A DNA stretch of 64,000 bases, taken from positions 630,077-694,076 of the forward strand of contig CAWGMT010000025.1 of the NCBI GenBank assembly GCA_963823675.1, read 5' to 3'. Shown here in pieces: positions 18,519 through 25,977 of this stretch. Source of the stretch: CAWGMT01 sp963823675 (lineage in GTDB: Bacteria > Planctomycetota > Planctomycetia > Isosphaerales > Isosphaeraceae). Numbering within the stretch: position 1 is the first letter of the stretch; each line of letters begins with the position of its first letter. Made by a program: the position numbers and the translations under genes. Below the pieces are notes generated by a model, which worked only from the letters and a program-made list of their open reading frames with translations, had not been told where the DNA came from and made no database searches.

Positions 18519-18905
18519 ATGAGTGAACCGTCACGAGACAAGCGCGTGATTGCGTGCAATATCGCCGTCACTCTAACTGAATGTTCAAGGGGTGCACTGG
18601 CCTACGTGCCGCAACTTGGCCACGGTCGGCCGAGGATTCTGGTCCGCTCCCGTGGTGGGCGATGGATCAACGTCTGGATGCCCGTTAATCGACTAGCTAA
18701 TTTCAGGTTCAAAACGCTCGTTCCCGATGATCCCCTCTATCGGCGGAATGCCATAGCGGGGCGGTACGATGATGGTGACGTTTCTGAGTTGGCCTCCGCA
18801 GGCGCTGGACAGGGATTCGAATTGCGCTGGCGGAGTGCAGGTGACGATGGGGAACCGAACCATCGAAACGATGACTCTATGTCGCCAACCCCATCACCTT
18901 CCTGA
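18519..18905 (+). CDS. Hypothetical protein, 128 aa
   Basis: ATG 18519 gives MSEPSRDKRVIACNIAVTLT. The first 70 residues alternate hydrophobic and basic residues as in a small beta-rich domain (RILVRSRGGRWINVWMPVN). The tail is acidic and Ser/Pro-rich. It converges with the next gene, and their 3' ends overlap by 29 bp. No family recognised; the regular composition supports a real gene, with only moderate certainty. Confidence 0.45.
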   Translation: MSEPSRDKRVIACNIAVTLTECSRGALAYVPQLGHGRPRILVRSRGGRWINVWMPVNRLANFRFKTLVPDDPLYRRNAIAGRYDDGDVSELASAGAGQGFELRWRSAGDDGEPNHRNDDSMSPTPSPS

Positions 18906-20034
18906 GTGATGTCGGAACTGGATGGACTGCGTTTGGATTCAGGTTCCGGTAAGCATAGGGCGGTTTTCCCGCACCCTGCTCAGCCTCAAACGTCATCCTG
19001 GGAAAGAAGACAAGCAGGCCAGAGACGCGGCGATATTGCTGATTTGGCCAAAGCCGTTGCCCCGCAAGTTCGAGGATAGATTGTGTGAACTCCTGGATGT
19101 GGCCCGTCCGGAGACACACCAAGAAGGGCGCCTCGGTCGTAAACTGCTGGCGCTTCTCGTCGAGGCGTTGTCTGATTGCCTTGAGAAGCAAGTTGGTTGC
19201 TTGGACTTCGGGCAGCGACGCGCCCACTACGGCACTAAATCCTTCTGGGATTGCGGTTATGACGAGATTATTCGCAGAGATTGTGGCACGTATTACCTTC
19301 TCTCCTGGAGACTGATCTAAAATTACAGGAACGGACCGCCAGACTACATGGGCTATACTACCTTCTGGTCCTGGATGAGATAGGTCGCCCGATTCGTGAG
19401 ACATGATTTTCGATGCTAAGAAGATGGCTGTCTCATCGGGTAATGGCAGTCCTCGGGCTTCTAGTGGGAGGACAATGTTCACGTTCTTCCCGGCTGCGGC
19501 GAAGCCGAGACGTTCAAGGAGCAGATCAACCCATTGTTTCATCGTTTTTTCCCACTGGATAAGCACCCGATAACGGAATCTGGTCACATCGACGAAGATA
19601 TCAACCCCGCTAGAGTGAATTCTGAAATCGGGCTTGCCAGTCTCTCCAGATCGTTTCTTGATCGGAGGCTCATACTCGATATGCAGGTCATGCGCGGCGA
19701 GAAAGCTTCCGAACTGCAGTTCGCTTAATGTCGCTTCGAACTGAGTTTCCTCAGTCGCCTCCAAAAGTTCTTCAAATTTCTCGAACAAGATAACCTTTGA
19801 GTTTCGGTCAAGCTTCTGGGAAAGAGTTCCCAGAATCCTGAATAACTCGATAAAGTAACATGCGTTATATGCGTCTTCGGAATTCCATCGTTCGGCGAGG
19901 ATGCCACGTGGCGATTGGAGCCAATTAGGGTGATGGGTACTCAGGTACGAACCCAATTCTTTTTGCGCGTGACGGAGATCCTCATCCGAAAAGACTTTGC
20001 CTGTAAGGTCGGGGCGAGCATCAAGGAAACCCAT
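18877..20034 (-). CDS. Hypothetical protein with a possible PD-(D/E)xK nuclease-like segment
   Basis: The start ATG 20034 (MGFLDARPDLTGKVFSDEDL) is chosen because the 52 upstream in-frame residues are Arg/Pro/Ser-rich noise. The 385-residue protein is helical at the N-terminus (about 1-125). It then has LAAHDLHIEYEPPIKK, TGKPDFRIHSSGVDIFVDV, a strand-PD-strand-D pattern like the core of restriction-endonuclease-fold proteins, followed by VTRFRYRV. The usual ExK is not obvious (DVT in that place), so catalysis is doubtful. The C-terminal half is alpha/beta with no recognised motif. The neighbourhood of other nuclease-like genes favours a defence or mobile-DNA role (inference). Confidence 0.6.
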   Translation of the reverse strand: MGFLDARPDLTGKVFSDEDLRHAQKELGSYLSTHHPNWLQSPRGILAERWNSEDAYNACYFIELFRILGTLSQKLDRNSKVILFEKFEELLEATEETQFEATLSELQFGSFLAAHDLHIEYEPPIKKRSGETGKPDFRIHSSGVDIFVDVTRFRYRVLIQWEKTMKQWVDLLLERLGFAAAGKNVNIVLPLEARGLPLPDETAIFLASKIMSHESGDLSHPGPEGSIAHVVWRSVPVILDQSPGEKVIRATISANNLVITAIPEGFSAVVGASLPEVQATNLLLKAIRQRLDEKRQQFTTEAPFLVCLRTGHIQEFTQSILELAGQRLWPNQQYRRVSGLLVFFPRMTFEAEQGAGKPPYAYRNLNPNAVHPVPTSLRKVMGLAT

Positions 20035-20096
20035 AGGGTACCAGCAATGAAAACGCCCCGCACCAGAGCTACGACTCTCCGGCACGGGACGTTGAA

Positions 20097-20116
20097 GCGG
20101 GGGACTGAAGTCCCGC
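20097..20116. repeat. Short perfect-looking hairpin upstream of the nuclease-like gene
   Basis: GCGGGGGACTGAAGTCCCGC can fold into a 9-bp stem with one bulged G. It lies about 60 bp upstream of the gene starting at 20034 and could be a leftover repeat or a transcription stop. No U-run follows on either strand. Confidence 0.3.
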
Positions 20117-20190
20117 GTTGTTCGGTGTCGGCACCGTGGTCGTAGGCACGCTGCCGTTGGCTTTAATCTATAATGAGCCGACCTCCTCAA

Positions 20191-20394
20191 TCAATCGCTC
20201 CAGACTCTACAACTCCCTTGCCACTCCTGCCGCCATCGCCGGTCAGTTTGATCAGTCCCGGCGCGGGGGGTTGATCTCCCTTCGGTGGCGTGGTCTGTGC
20301 CTTAGCGGGGATAGCCGGCATCGCGAGCCCTAAACCGATCAGCAGCCCCAGCCGGAACACGACGCGAAGAGCTTTTATGATGGGCCTCTTCCTG
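20191..20394 (-). pseudogene. Signal-peptide remnant of a lost secreted protein
   Basis: The reverse frame reads KALRVVFRLGLLIGLGLAMP, then AIPAKAQTTPPKGDQPPAP and LIKLTGDG, a clear signal peptide with an AKA cleavage site and a Pro-rich mature start, but no usual start codon is left. It stops at 20191-20193. The body of the protein is missing. Confidence 0.4.
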
Positions 20395-20458
20395 TGTCAA
20401 GGCATCAATTCGCAAGGAGCATTCATTGGCCACAGACTCGCGACTCCGCACCCTATGT

Positions 20459-21193
20459 TTAGCCGGCGACATCCCCAGATATCTCCGAACGGGGGCGGCC
20501 CGGCAAAAAGACGTTGACCACCCAGGGAATCCGGTCGATGGCGAATCCGAGGTTGCGTTTGAAAGTCGGGAGGGCCGATCGCCATTCGTCTTCAGTCACT
20601 GGTATTCGTGTGACGTCGTTCGTGAAGCAAAGGTTTACAAGCCACGTATCGACGTCGAGCACCTCACGCAGGAAGTATAGGTGAGCAAGACGGTTGCCAT
20701 ACTGGTAAAGCCTGCCGAGCCAGTTGACAGTGCTCGTGACCCCAAGCCACTTCTGTGTTCGAGCAAGCGACGATTGAATCAGCTCCTTCGACTGCTGACT
20801 CTTTGCCCTACACCCGGGTCCGTAGACCTCTGCCGGGTAGCTTTTTGACTCGACCAACATAGCTCCCGGCCGACTGGTGTTGCCGAGAATCGCGAGCGCA
20901 TCCCAGTTCGGCCCGCCTCTCGGCCAGAACTCTCGGAGTGCGCGGTGATGATCAGCCAGCCTCAGTGCGTCCAAGAACGCGTTGTCGACAGGTTCCTGAA
21001 ATCGACGAGATTCCAAAGGCGCCGTCCATTCGATCGCGGTGGTACGTGCGCCGGCTTCTGACAAGGCTCGCTGCACCGCCAAGCTCAGTTGATCCTGGCG
21101 CCGCGCGACGTAGATCTGCGTTTGTAGCTGACTCCCAGCGAAAGCCCGACCAAACCCATCGACCCGGTTGGTTCCTGCTTCATTCGCTGCCAT
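20459..21193 (-). CDS. Hypothetical protein with PD-(D/E)xK-like WDA...ESK motif
   Basis: The frame is open from 21355, but ATG 21193 (MAANEAGTNRVDGFGRAFAG) is preferred because the upstream residues look non-coding. The 244-residue protein contains GPNWDALAILG followed by GAMLVESKSYPAEVYG. This D...ExK arrangement is that of restriction-endonuclease-fold proteins, with Asp in WDA and ESK as the likely catalytic set. The rest is Trp/Tyr-rich and helical (LGRLYQYGNRLAHLYFLREV). It lies downstream of an XRE regulator on the same strand, a layout reminiscent of controller-nuclease pairs, though the gap is about 230 bp. Confidence 0.65.
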   Translation of the reverse strand: MAANEAGTNRVDGFGRAFAGSQLQTQIYVARRQDQLSLAVQRALSEAGARTTAIEWTAPLESRRFQEPVDNAFLDALRLADHHRALREFWPRGGPNWDALAILGNTSRPGAMLVESKSYPAEVYGPGCRAKSQQSKELIQSSLARTQKWLGVTSTVNWLGRLYQYGNRLAHLYFLREVLDVDTWLVNLCFTNDVTRIPVTEDEWRSALPTFKRNLGFAIDRIPWVVNVFLPGRPRSEISGDVAG

Positions 21194-21425
21194 GATCATA
21201 ATCCAGCTAACGCCCAAGGTCAGCGGATCGACGCGCCGAGCCTCGCCCATGATCATACCCGAACCGCACTCTTGGCAAGAGTGCCGAGGCCGGTCAAAGG
21301 ATTCAACGCGCCGGCCGGCGCGGTTCTCGGGCCAGCGGCTCCCTGTGATATTCAAGGCTCCACCGCCGAACCGGTATACGCGGCTGACACCGAAATTCGT
21401 TATCTACCCGGTTCCGACAAAGCCA

Positions 21426-21650
21426 TTAGCGGTTCGGCTTCCGCTTCCTCGCGGCGTCCACCCGCCTGACAAGGTCCGCCGCCGAGATGTCGAGCGCGTC
21501 GCAGAGCCGAAACAGCGTGTCCACGGTCGGCGATTTGAGGTTCCGCTCAAGCTGGCTGATGTAGGGGCGTGACAGCTTGGCTTCAAATGAAAGCTGTTCC
21601 TGCGTGAGTCCGGCCAGCTCGCGTGCCTTCCGCAATTCCTCGCCCATCAT
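21426..21650 (-). CDS. XRE-family helix-turn-helix transcriptional regulator
   Basis: A 74-residue protein consisting of a Cro/CI-type HTH: LRKARELAGLTQEQLSFEAK, LSRPYISQLERNLKSPTV and DTLFRLCDALDI. Either of two adjacent Met codons could start it. The layout upstream of a putative nuclease on the same strand suggests control of that gene, as with C proteins of restriction systems (inference). Confidence 0.85.
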   Translation of the reverse strand: MMGEELRKARELAGLTQEQLSFEAKLSRPYISQLERNLKSPTVDTLFRLCDALDISAADLVRRVDAARKRKPNR

Positions 21651-21914
21651 GGGCTGGAAGACTAGCCGACGACGATCGGATTGTCGGTAACCTATAGTTT
21701 ACACGTAGGGGCCGCACTGTAATCAGAGCGGAGGGCGAGAACGCCAGCCCGAAAAGTCGCGGTCGTTCTCTTACTCCGTTGACCTCGCGTAAATCCGGTC
21801 TGCCATCCAGGCCGAGATCGCCGTCGCGAAGGTGGCCGTGCTCACCGTGCGCGCGAGCACGGAGGCGCGAGCGACGTTCGTGAATTGCCGGGAATACTAG
21901 GAGCATCAAAACAA

Positions 21915-22529
21915 ATGGAAGAACAGACAAAGTTTGTCGAGGCGGATGCGACAAAGGCGGAACTCCGCCAAAAAATCAGCATGATCAGCGCGAGGCTGGA
22001 GTCTATGTGTGATGGGGACCATGTCGAATGGTCCACGGCCGCCAAGTTTGTCCAAGAATCTACTTGGTGGCTATATCACCCATCTGGAACACCTAGACGA
22101 GCGCCTAAATTTAAGCGGAAACTCGAAGGTCAGGATTCGGAGTCGTGCGGGTACGGTTCTGACAATGACTGGAGAATTAAGTTCGGCGGACTCATTTTCC
22201 ACGTGGGAGACGCGATTTGCGGTTGTGTGCAGGCGCTGGACTATTGGTTGGGCGAACGAGAATTCGAGGGGGCGGTCACGGCATTTCATCTTCGGCAGCT
22301 TTGGGTCCGGCTTGAAGCGAAAATTCGCGGCTCCGTTTCGCACCGTTCGGGCCACTACTACAAGGAATACCGAGGAAAGGACGAGGGCTTCCCGGACGAC
22401 ATGATTTTTGGAACACAATCGATCGACCTTCGGGACTTCCGACTCTGCTTCCTTCGCGAAGCGGGAATCCTGGATTGCTTCGATTCGGAGCAACTGAAGG
22501 AAGCTGGAATTCTGAAAAGAGCAGACTGA
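21915..22529 (+). CDS. Hypothetical protein, 204 aa
   Basis: ATG 21915 (MEEQTKFVEADATKAELRQK) is supported by AGGAG 11 nt upstream. The N-terminus is a coiled helix, and the middle is Trp/Tyr-rich (STWWLYHPSG, GYGSDNDWRIKFGGL). The C-terminus has YYKEYRGKDEGFPDDMIFGT and ends EAGILKRAD. No family recognised. Composition and codon use look genuine, and it is divergent from the XRE gene. Confidence 0.55.
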   Translation: MEEQTKFVEADATKAELRQKISMISARLESMCDGDHVEWSTAAKFVQESTWWLYHPSGTPRRAPKFKRKLEGQDSESCGYGSDNDWRIKFGGLIFHVGDAICGCVQALDYWLGEREFEGAVTAFHLRQLWVRLEAKIRGSVSHRSGHYYKEYRGKDEGFPDDMIFGTQSIDLRDFRLCFLREAGILDCFDSEQLKEAGILKRAD

Positions 22530-23612
22530 CCGCAGCGCATACTTCGGCCATTCCCTAGTGATCTCTATAGATGGTCACTGGGTTAAGCGTGCTATTCGTG
22601 ATCCGTTGGTGGCTTAGCTTTGCAGGTGCTGGGTACGGCTTATACCGGGGTTGTTGGAGCAGCATAGTCGAAGCCAACTTCGGTTTGCATTCGTCTAGCT
22701 GCTTATCACGTGCGGACCAGGACGTATGGCCTATCGCAGGATCGACTACCTGCCCGTTGCCTGGATAACCCTCCATGGTCGTTCGCCACATCGGAGGTAA
22801 CGCCCGTTTCACCGCGTCCCATTAGGCCGCCCTAATCGGCCTGCACCACTCGGGGAGGTTTTAACCCGATGCCCTTCCATGGGGGAGTGGCTTACGCTTT
22901 TCTAGCTCACGCAAGAAAACGGCTAACGCCTTCCTGGCTGACACAAGAATTGGCTTTCGCTTAATCCCCATCACCCGGAGCTTTTATCGGCTGAACCCCG
23001 GATAGAACCCCCGGCCTGCGCCGGCACCAACGGATATTCCTCAACGGCCCTTTGGCCTACCAGAAGCTTAGAACTTGCGCGTGAACGTCAAATCGATCGG
23101 TCAATTTTTTTGCCACTGGCTTGCTGGACCGTCATCTGTAGGTCGGCAGTTGAGTTCAGATCGTGCTCATTGCTGTTGTCCTGAGCATTTCGGAAGCGGC
23201 TGCCGTAATACCTGACTCAGTCCTGGCTCCGTCAGCAGCACTGCCAACCCAGACCTCAACTGCATCCAGAAGGAAACGTACCGACGACTTGCGGTCAGCT
23301 CGCTTCCTGGTTGTCGAAGGTTCTGAACTTGCAGTGGGGCCAATCGAAGTGACGGCGGGTCGTGGTGGTTTCGGGGACCACGGGAAACTGGCGAAAACCC
23401 GGCCGTTGCTGCGTGCGTTGCCGCGGTCAAGCCGCCTGATGATCGAGATCTTCGAGTGAACGGGCCAATTTGCGCATAATGAGAATTCTTGGCACGGCGC
23501 TCGGCTGTTCTCGTGCCGTCGGTCCCATCATCCGGAGGAATCTGGATGTCGTTGACTTCGTTGATCGGATCGTGCTTTACCGGACCACCGCCTCGCTCTT
23601 TCGCAGATTGGT
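22530..23612. other. About 1.1 kb without a supported gene
   Basis: The open frames here have no motif and are contradicted by overlapping frames. The stretch contains a degenerate tandem repeat at 22889-22965 and a run of seven T at 23104-23110. It may be the site of lost genes. Confidence 0.4.
22889..22965. repeat. Degenerate ~32-bp tandem repeat, about 2.4 units
   Basis: Units start GGCTTACGC (22889), GGCTAACGC (22921) and GGCTTTCGC (22952), with shared CTxxC-ACxCAAGAA cores in the first two. They are too few and too degenerate for a CRISPR array. Confidence 0.4.
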
Positions 23613-24560
23613 TCAAGCGGCTTCGTATATGTTCGCAACTATCAGGTCCGATTCACATGTGACGGGGACCAAAATCCTGGTGTATTTTTTGCCCTCGAAC
23701 CGGTCGATTCTCAGCAGGTGATTCGGTAGATCGTTCGACGTGAGCAGCTTTACAGCAACTTCTTGACCGGACTCACGCCACCGGAAAAACAGCAGCCCCG
23801 CGTTCTCACTGATTTCACCTTGGACGACGCCGTCCGTCCACTCACCCTGGATACCTGCCAGGATGGACTCATTCGCTCCACCTGGTGCAAGGGTCCCGTA
23901 GACAGCCAGGCGCTGAGAGGGCAACTCCAGCAGCAGGTCGAGAATATCATCGATCACAGCCGACGCCACATTGCTCACCGTTCGATCGCGCTCGTTCTTG
24001 GAGAGATCGGGTCCCCTCGGAGTTTTCTCCGAATGGGCGATGTTGCACCGGATGATATAGATCAGTTGCTTTAGTTTTTTTAGCAACGCTTCTCGTGGTT
24101 CCCTACCTCCCTGACCAGCGGAGTACCTTCTAAAGGCATTAAGCAGTTGCCGGTGTTCATCGCAGGCTTCCCTCCTTAATTCGTCGGTTAAGTTCCTCGG
24201 ATCGTAGTCCCGCTTCATGAGCGTAATGTGATTCATGACCTGTGGCGAAAACTCGGCGAGGGCGGCCACGCTCTCGCGTTGGCACAGCTTTTGGGCAACA
24301 CCATCTTCGAGTCCCATGAGCAGAAGCTGGTTGAACGCCTGAGATTCCGATGTTTCACCGTCTGAAATCTCTTTCTCAGTCAGAGTTCCATGTCGTTTGC
24401 GAAAGAGGTAGTAGGCGCTCCAGGTCTTATTCAACGCCTTGCAGAGATCCTCACAACGATCGACGGGTTCCTCGCGACACCTCGATTGGTTGATATGCGC
24501 CAGCGCACTTCCCAAGAATCTCGGTGCCTCTTCTTTCCACCAAACCTGTGAAGTGCTCAT
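23613..24560 (-). CDS. HEPN-like domain fused to a gamma-glutamylcyclotransferase (AIG2/GGCT)-like domain
   Basis: The 315-residue protein starts at ATG 24560. Residues 1-210 are helical and include QLIYIIRCNIAHSEKTPRG, in which Arg171 and His176 form the R-x4-H motif typical of HEPN ribonuclease or nucleotide-binding domains. Residues 218-315 begin LAVYGTLAPGGANESIL and contain LRIDRFEGKKYTRILV; these are the YGTL substrate loop and the catalytic-Glu region (Glu289) of the GGCT/AIG2 fold, which acts on gamma-glutamyl amides. A joined HEPN-GGCT architecture is not one I know. Its location beside an Mrr gene and nuclease-like genes suggests a defence or toxin role (inference). Confidence 0.7.
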   Translation of the reverse strand: MSTSQVWWKEEAPRFLGSALAHINQSRCREEPVDRCEDLCKALNKTWSAYYLFRKRHGTLTEKEISDGETSESQAFNQLLLMGLEDGVAQKLCQRESVAALAEFSPQVMNHITLMKRDYDPRNLTDELRREACDEHRQLLNAFRRYSAGQGGREPREALLKKLKQLIYIIRCNIAHSEKTPRGPDLSKNERDRTVSNVASAVIDDILDLLLELPSQRLAVYGTLAPGGANESILAGIQGEWTDGVVQGEISENAGLLFFRWRESGQEVAVKLLTSNDLPNHLLRIDRFEGKKYTRILVPVTCESDLIVANIYEAA

Positions 24561-24753
24561 TGCCGATTCCCAGATTTCAGGTCCATTGACAATCGGTCCG
24601 CAGAGAAAGGATGGAGCGGCATAAACGCTCCAACAACCTCTTGTCTCAGCCTATCCCTCCCTTCCGGAACGCTCTTTCCACCGCCGGCTATTCATGATCT
24701 GATGATAGCAGCTATGCCGCTTCGAGTCACTTGATGGGCAAAGGGACGAATCG

Positions 24754-25683
24754 ATGGCGATCCCCGACTTCCAATCCGTGATGCTCCCCCTGGTCAAGAT
24801 CCTCGGTGACGGGCAAGAGCGTACCATGCGCGAGGTGACCGAGAAGCTGGCTGAGTCCTTCCAACTGACCGAGCAGGAGCGGCTGGAACTGCTTCCCAGT
24901 GGGCAGCAGAGCATCTTCAGCAACCGGGTAGCGTGGGCAAAGTCACATCTGAAAGCGGCGGGACTGCTCGAAAACCCAGTTCGTGGGCGGGTTCGGATCT
25001 CCGACCTTGGTCGCAAAGTGCTCGCCGAGAAACCACCGGCAATTAACGTGAAATTCCTCAAGCGGTTTCCCGCCTACTGCGAGTTCCTCGGCAAGTCTGT
25101 ACCACCGACGAACGAAGAACAGGGGACAGAAGGCGAAGCATCGCCGGTCGAGGAGAGCAGAACGCCCCTCGAACTGATCGACGCGTCCTACCGCTCGTTG
25201 CGGCAGGCGACTGCCGAGGATCTTCTATCCAAATTCAAAGCCTGCTCCCCGGCGTTCTTTGAGTCGGTGGTCGTCAGGCTGCTCATGGCGATGGGATATG
25301 GCGGTGTAGCTGGGCAAGGGACCGTCATTGGAAAATCGGGTGACGGTGGCATCGACGGTGTGATCAAGCAGGACAAGCTCGGGCTGGACGTGGTTTGTAT
25401 CCAGGCAAAACGGTGGGATGGTCCGGTCGGTCGTCCGGTGATTCAGGGGTTCGTTGGCAGCATGGATTACATACGAGCCAAGAAGGGCGTCATTATCACG
25501 ACTTCGACGTTCACCAAGGACGCCGTTGACTTCGTGGAACGAATCGAGGGCAAGAAGGTCGTGCTAATCGACGGCGAGCAGCTCGCGGTTCTCATGATCG
25601 AGTACGGGCTCGGTCCGACGACGACCAAGACCTACAGGATCAGGGAGGTCTCGAACGACTTCTTCCATGAGAGTGAGGGATGA
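24754..25683 (+). CDS. mrr: Mrr-type restriction endonuclease
   Basis: The 309-residue protein has the Mrr N-terminal winged helix (AIPDFQSVMLPLVKILGDG, then SNRVAWAKSHLKAAGLL and GRVRISDLGRKVL). Its C-terminal catalytic domain has FFESVVVRLLMAMGYGG, GKSGDGGIDGVI with the catalytic Asp, and VVCIQAKRW, the QxK form of the PD-(D/E)xK site usual for Mrr. Mrr cuts modified (methylated) foreign DNA. The length is that of E. coli Mrr. It starts at ATG 24754 and is divergent from the HEPN-GGCT gene. Confidence 0.93.
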   Translation: MAIPDFQSVMLPLVKILGDGQERTMREVTEKLAESFQLTEQERLELLPSGQQSIFSNRVAWAKSHLKAAGLLENPVRGRVRISDLGRKVLAEKPPAINVKFLKRFPAYCEFLGKSVPPTNEEQGTEGEASPVEESRTPLELIDASYRSLRQATAEDLLSKFKACSPAFFESVVVRLLMAMGYGGVAGQGTVIGKSGDGGIDGVIKQDKLGLDVVCIQAKRWDGPVGRPVIQGFVGSMDYIRAKKGVIITTSTFTKDAVDFVERIEGKKVVLIDGEQLAVLMIEYGLGPTTTKTYRIREVSNDFFHESEG

Positions 25684-25977
25684 GCCCCCAAATCAGTCTT
25701 CTCCCGATCGATTGGGTCATTCCATGCCGCAGAGATTTGGGGCCGAGCGCGATTTTTTCGCAGCCCCGACGGTGCTAGATTCTAAAAAATACAGAAACCG
25801 TTGGCTGGTTAGCAAGCGACTTGTCAAAAACGATTGGTTTTCAAAATTGGGGTATTAACGATCGCCGATTCGGAGCCAGTTTCGATCGTGAAGCCGCAGT
25901 CCCCTGTGGCGGCTGAAGAAGGTTCGGGAAGCCATGCGCGTACATCCGCGCAAATTGCCACGCACAGTGCGGCGCCG
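25684..25977. other. Convergent intergenic region
   Basis: About 290 bp between the convergent Mrr and kinase genes. No gene is supported; short frames lack motifs. An AT-rich patch lies near 25770-25860. Confidence 0.4.

Noticed and set aside
22889..22965. CRISPR-like repeats.
   Set aside because: Only two to three degenerate units with no spacers and no cas genes nearby.
23167..23616. 149-codon minus-strand ORF upstream of Mrr/HEPN genes.
   Set aside because: Low-complexity, Arg/Ser/Pro-rich translation with competing frames; no support.
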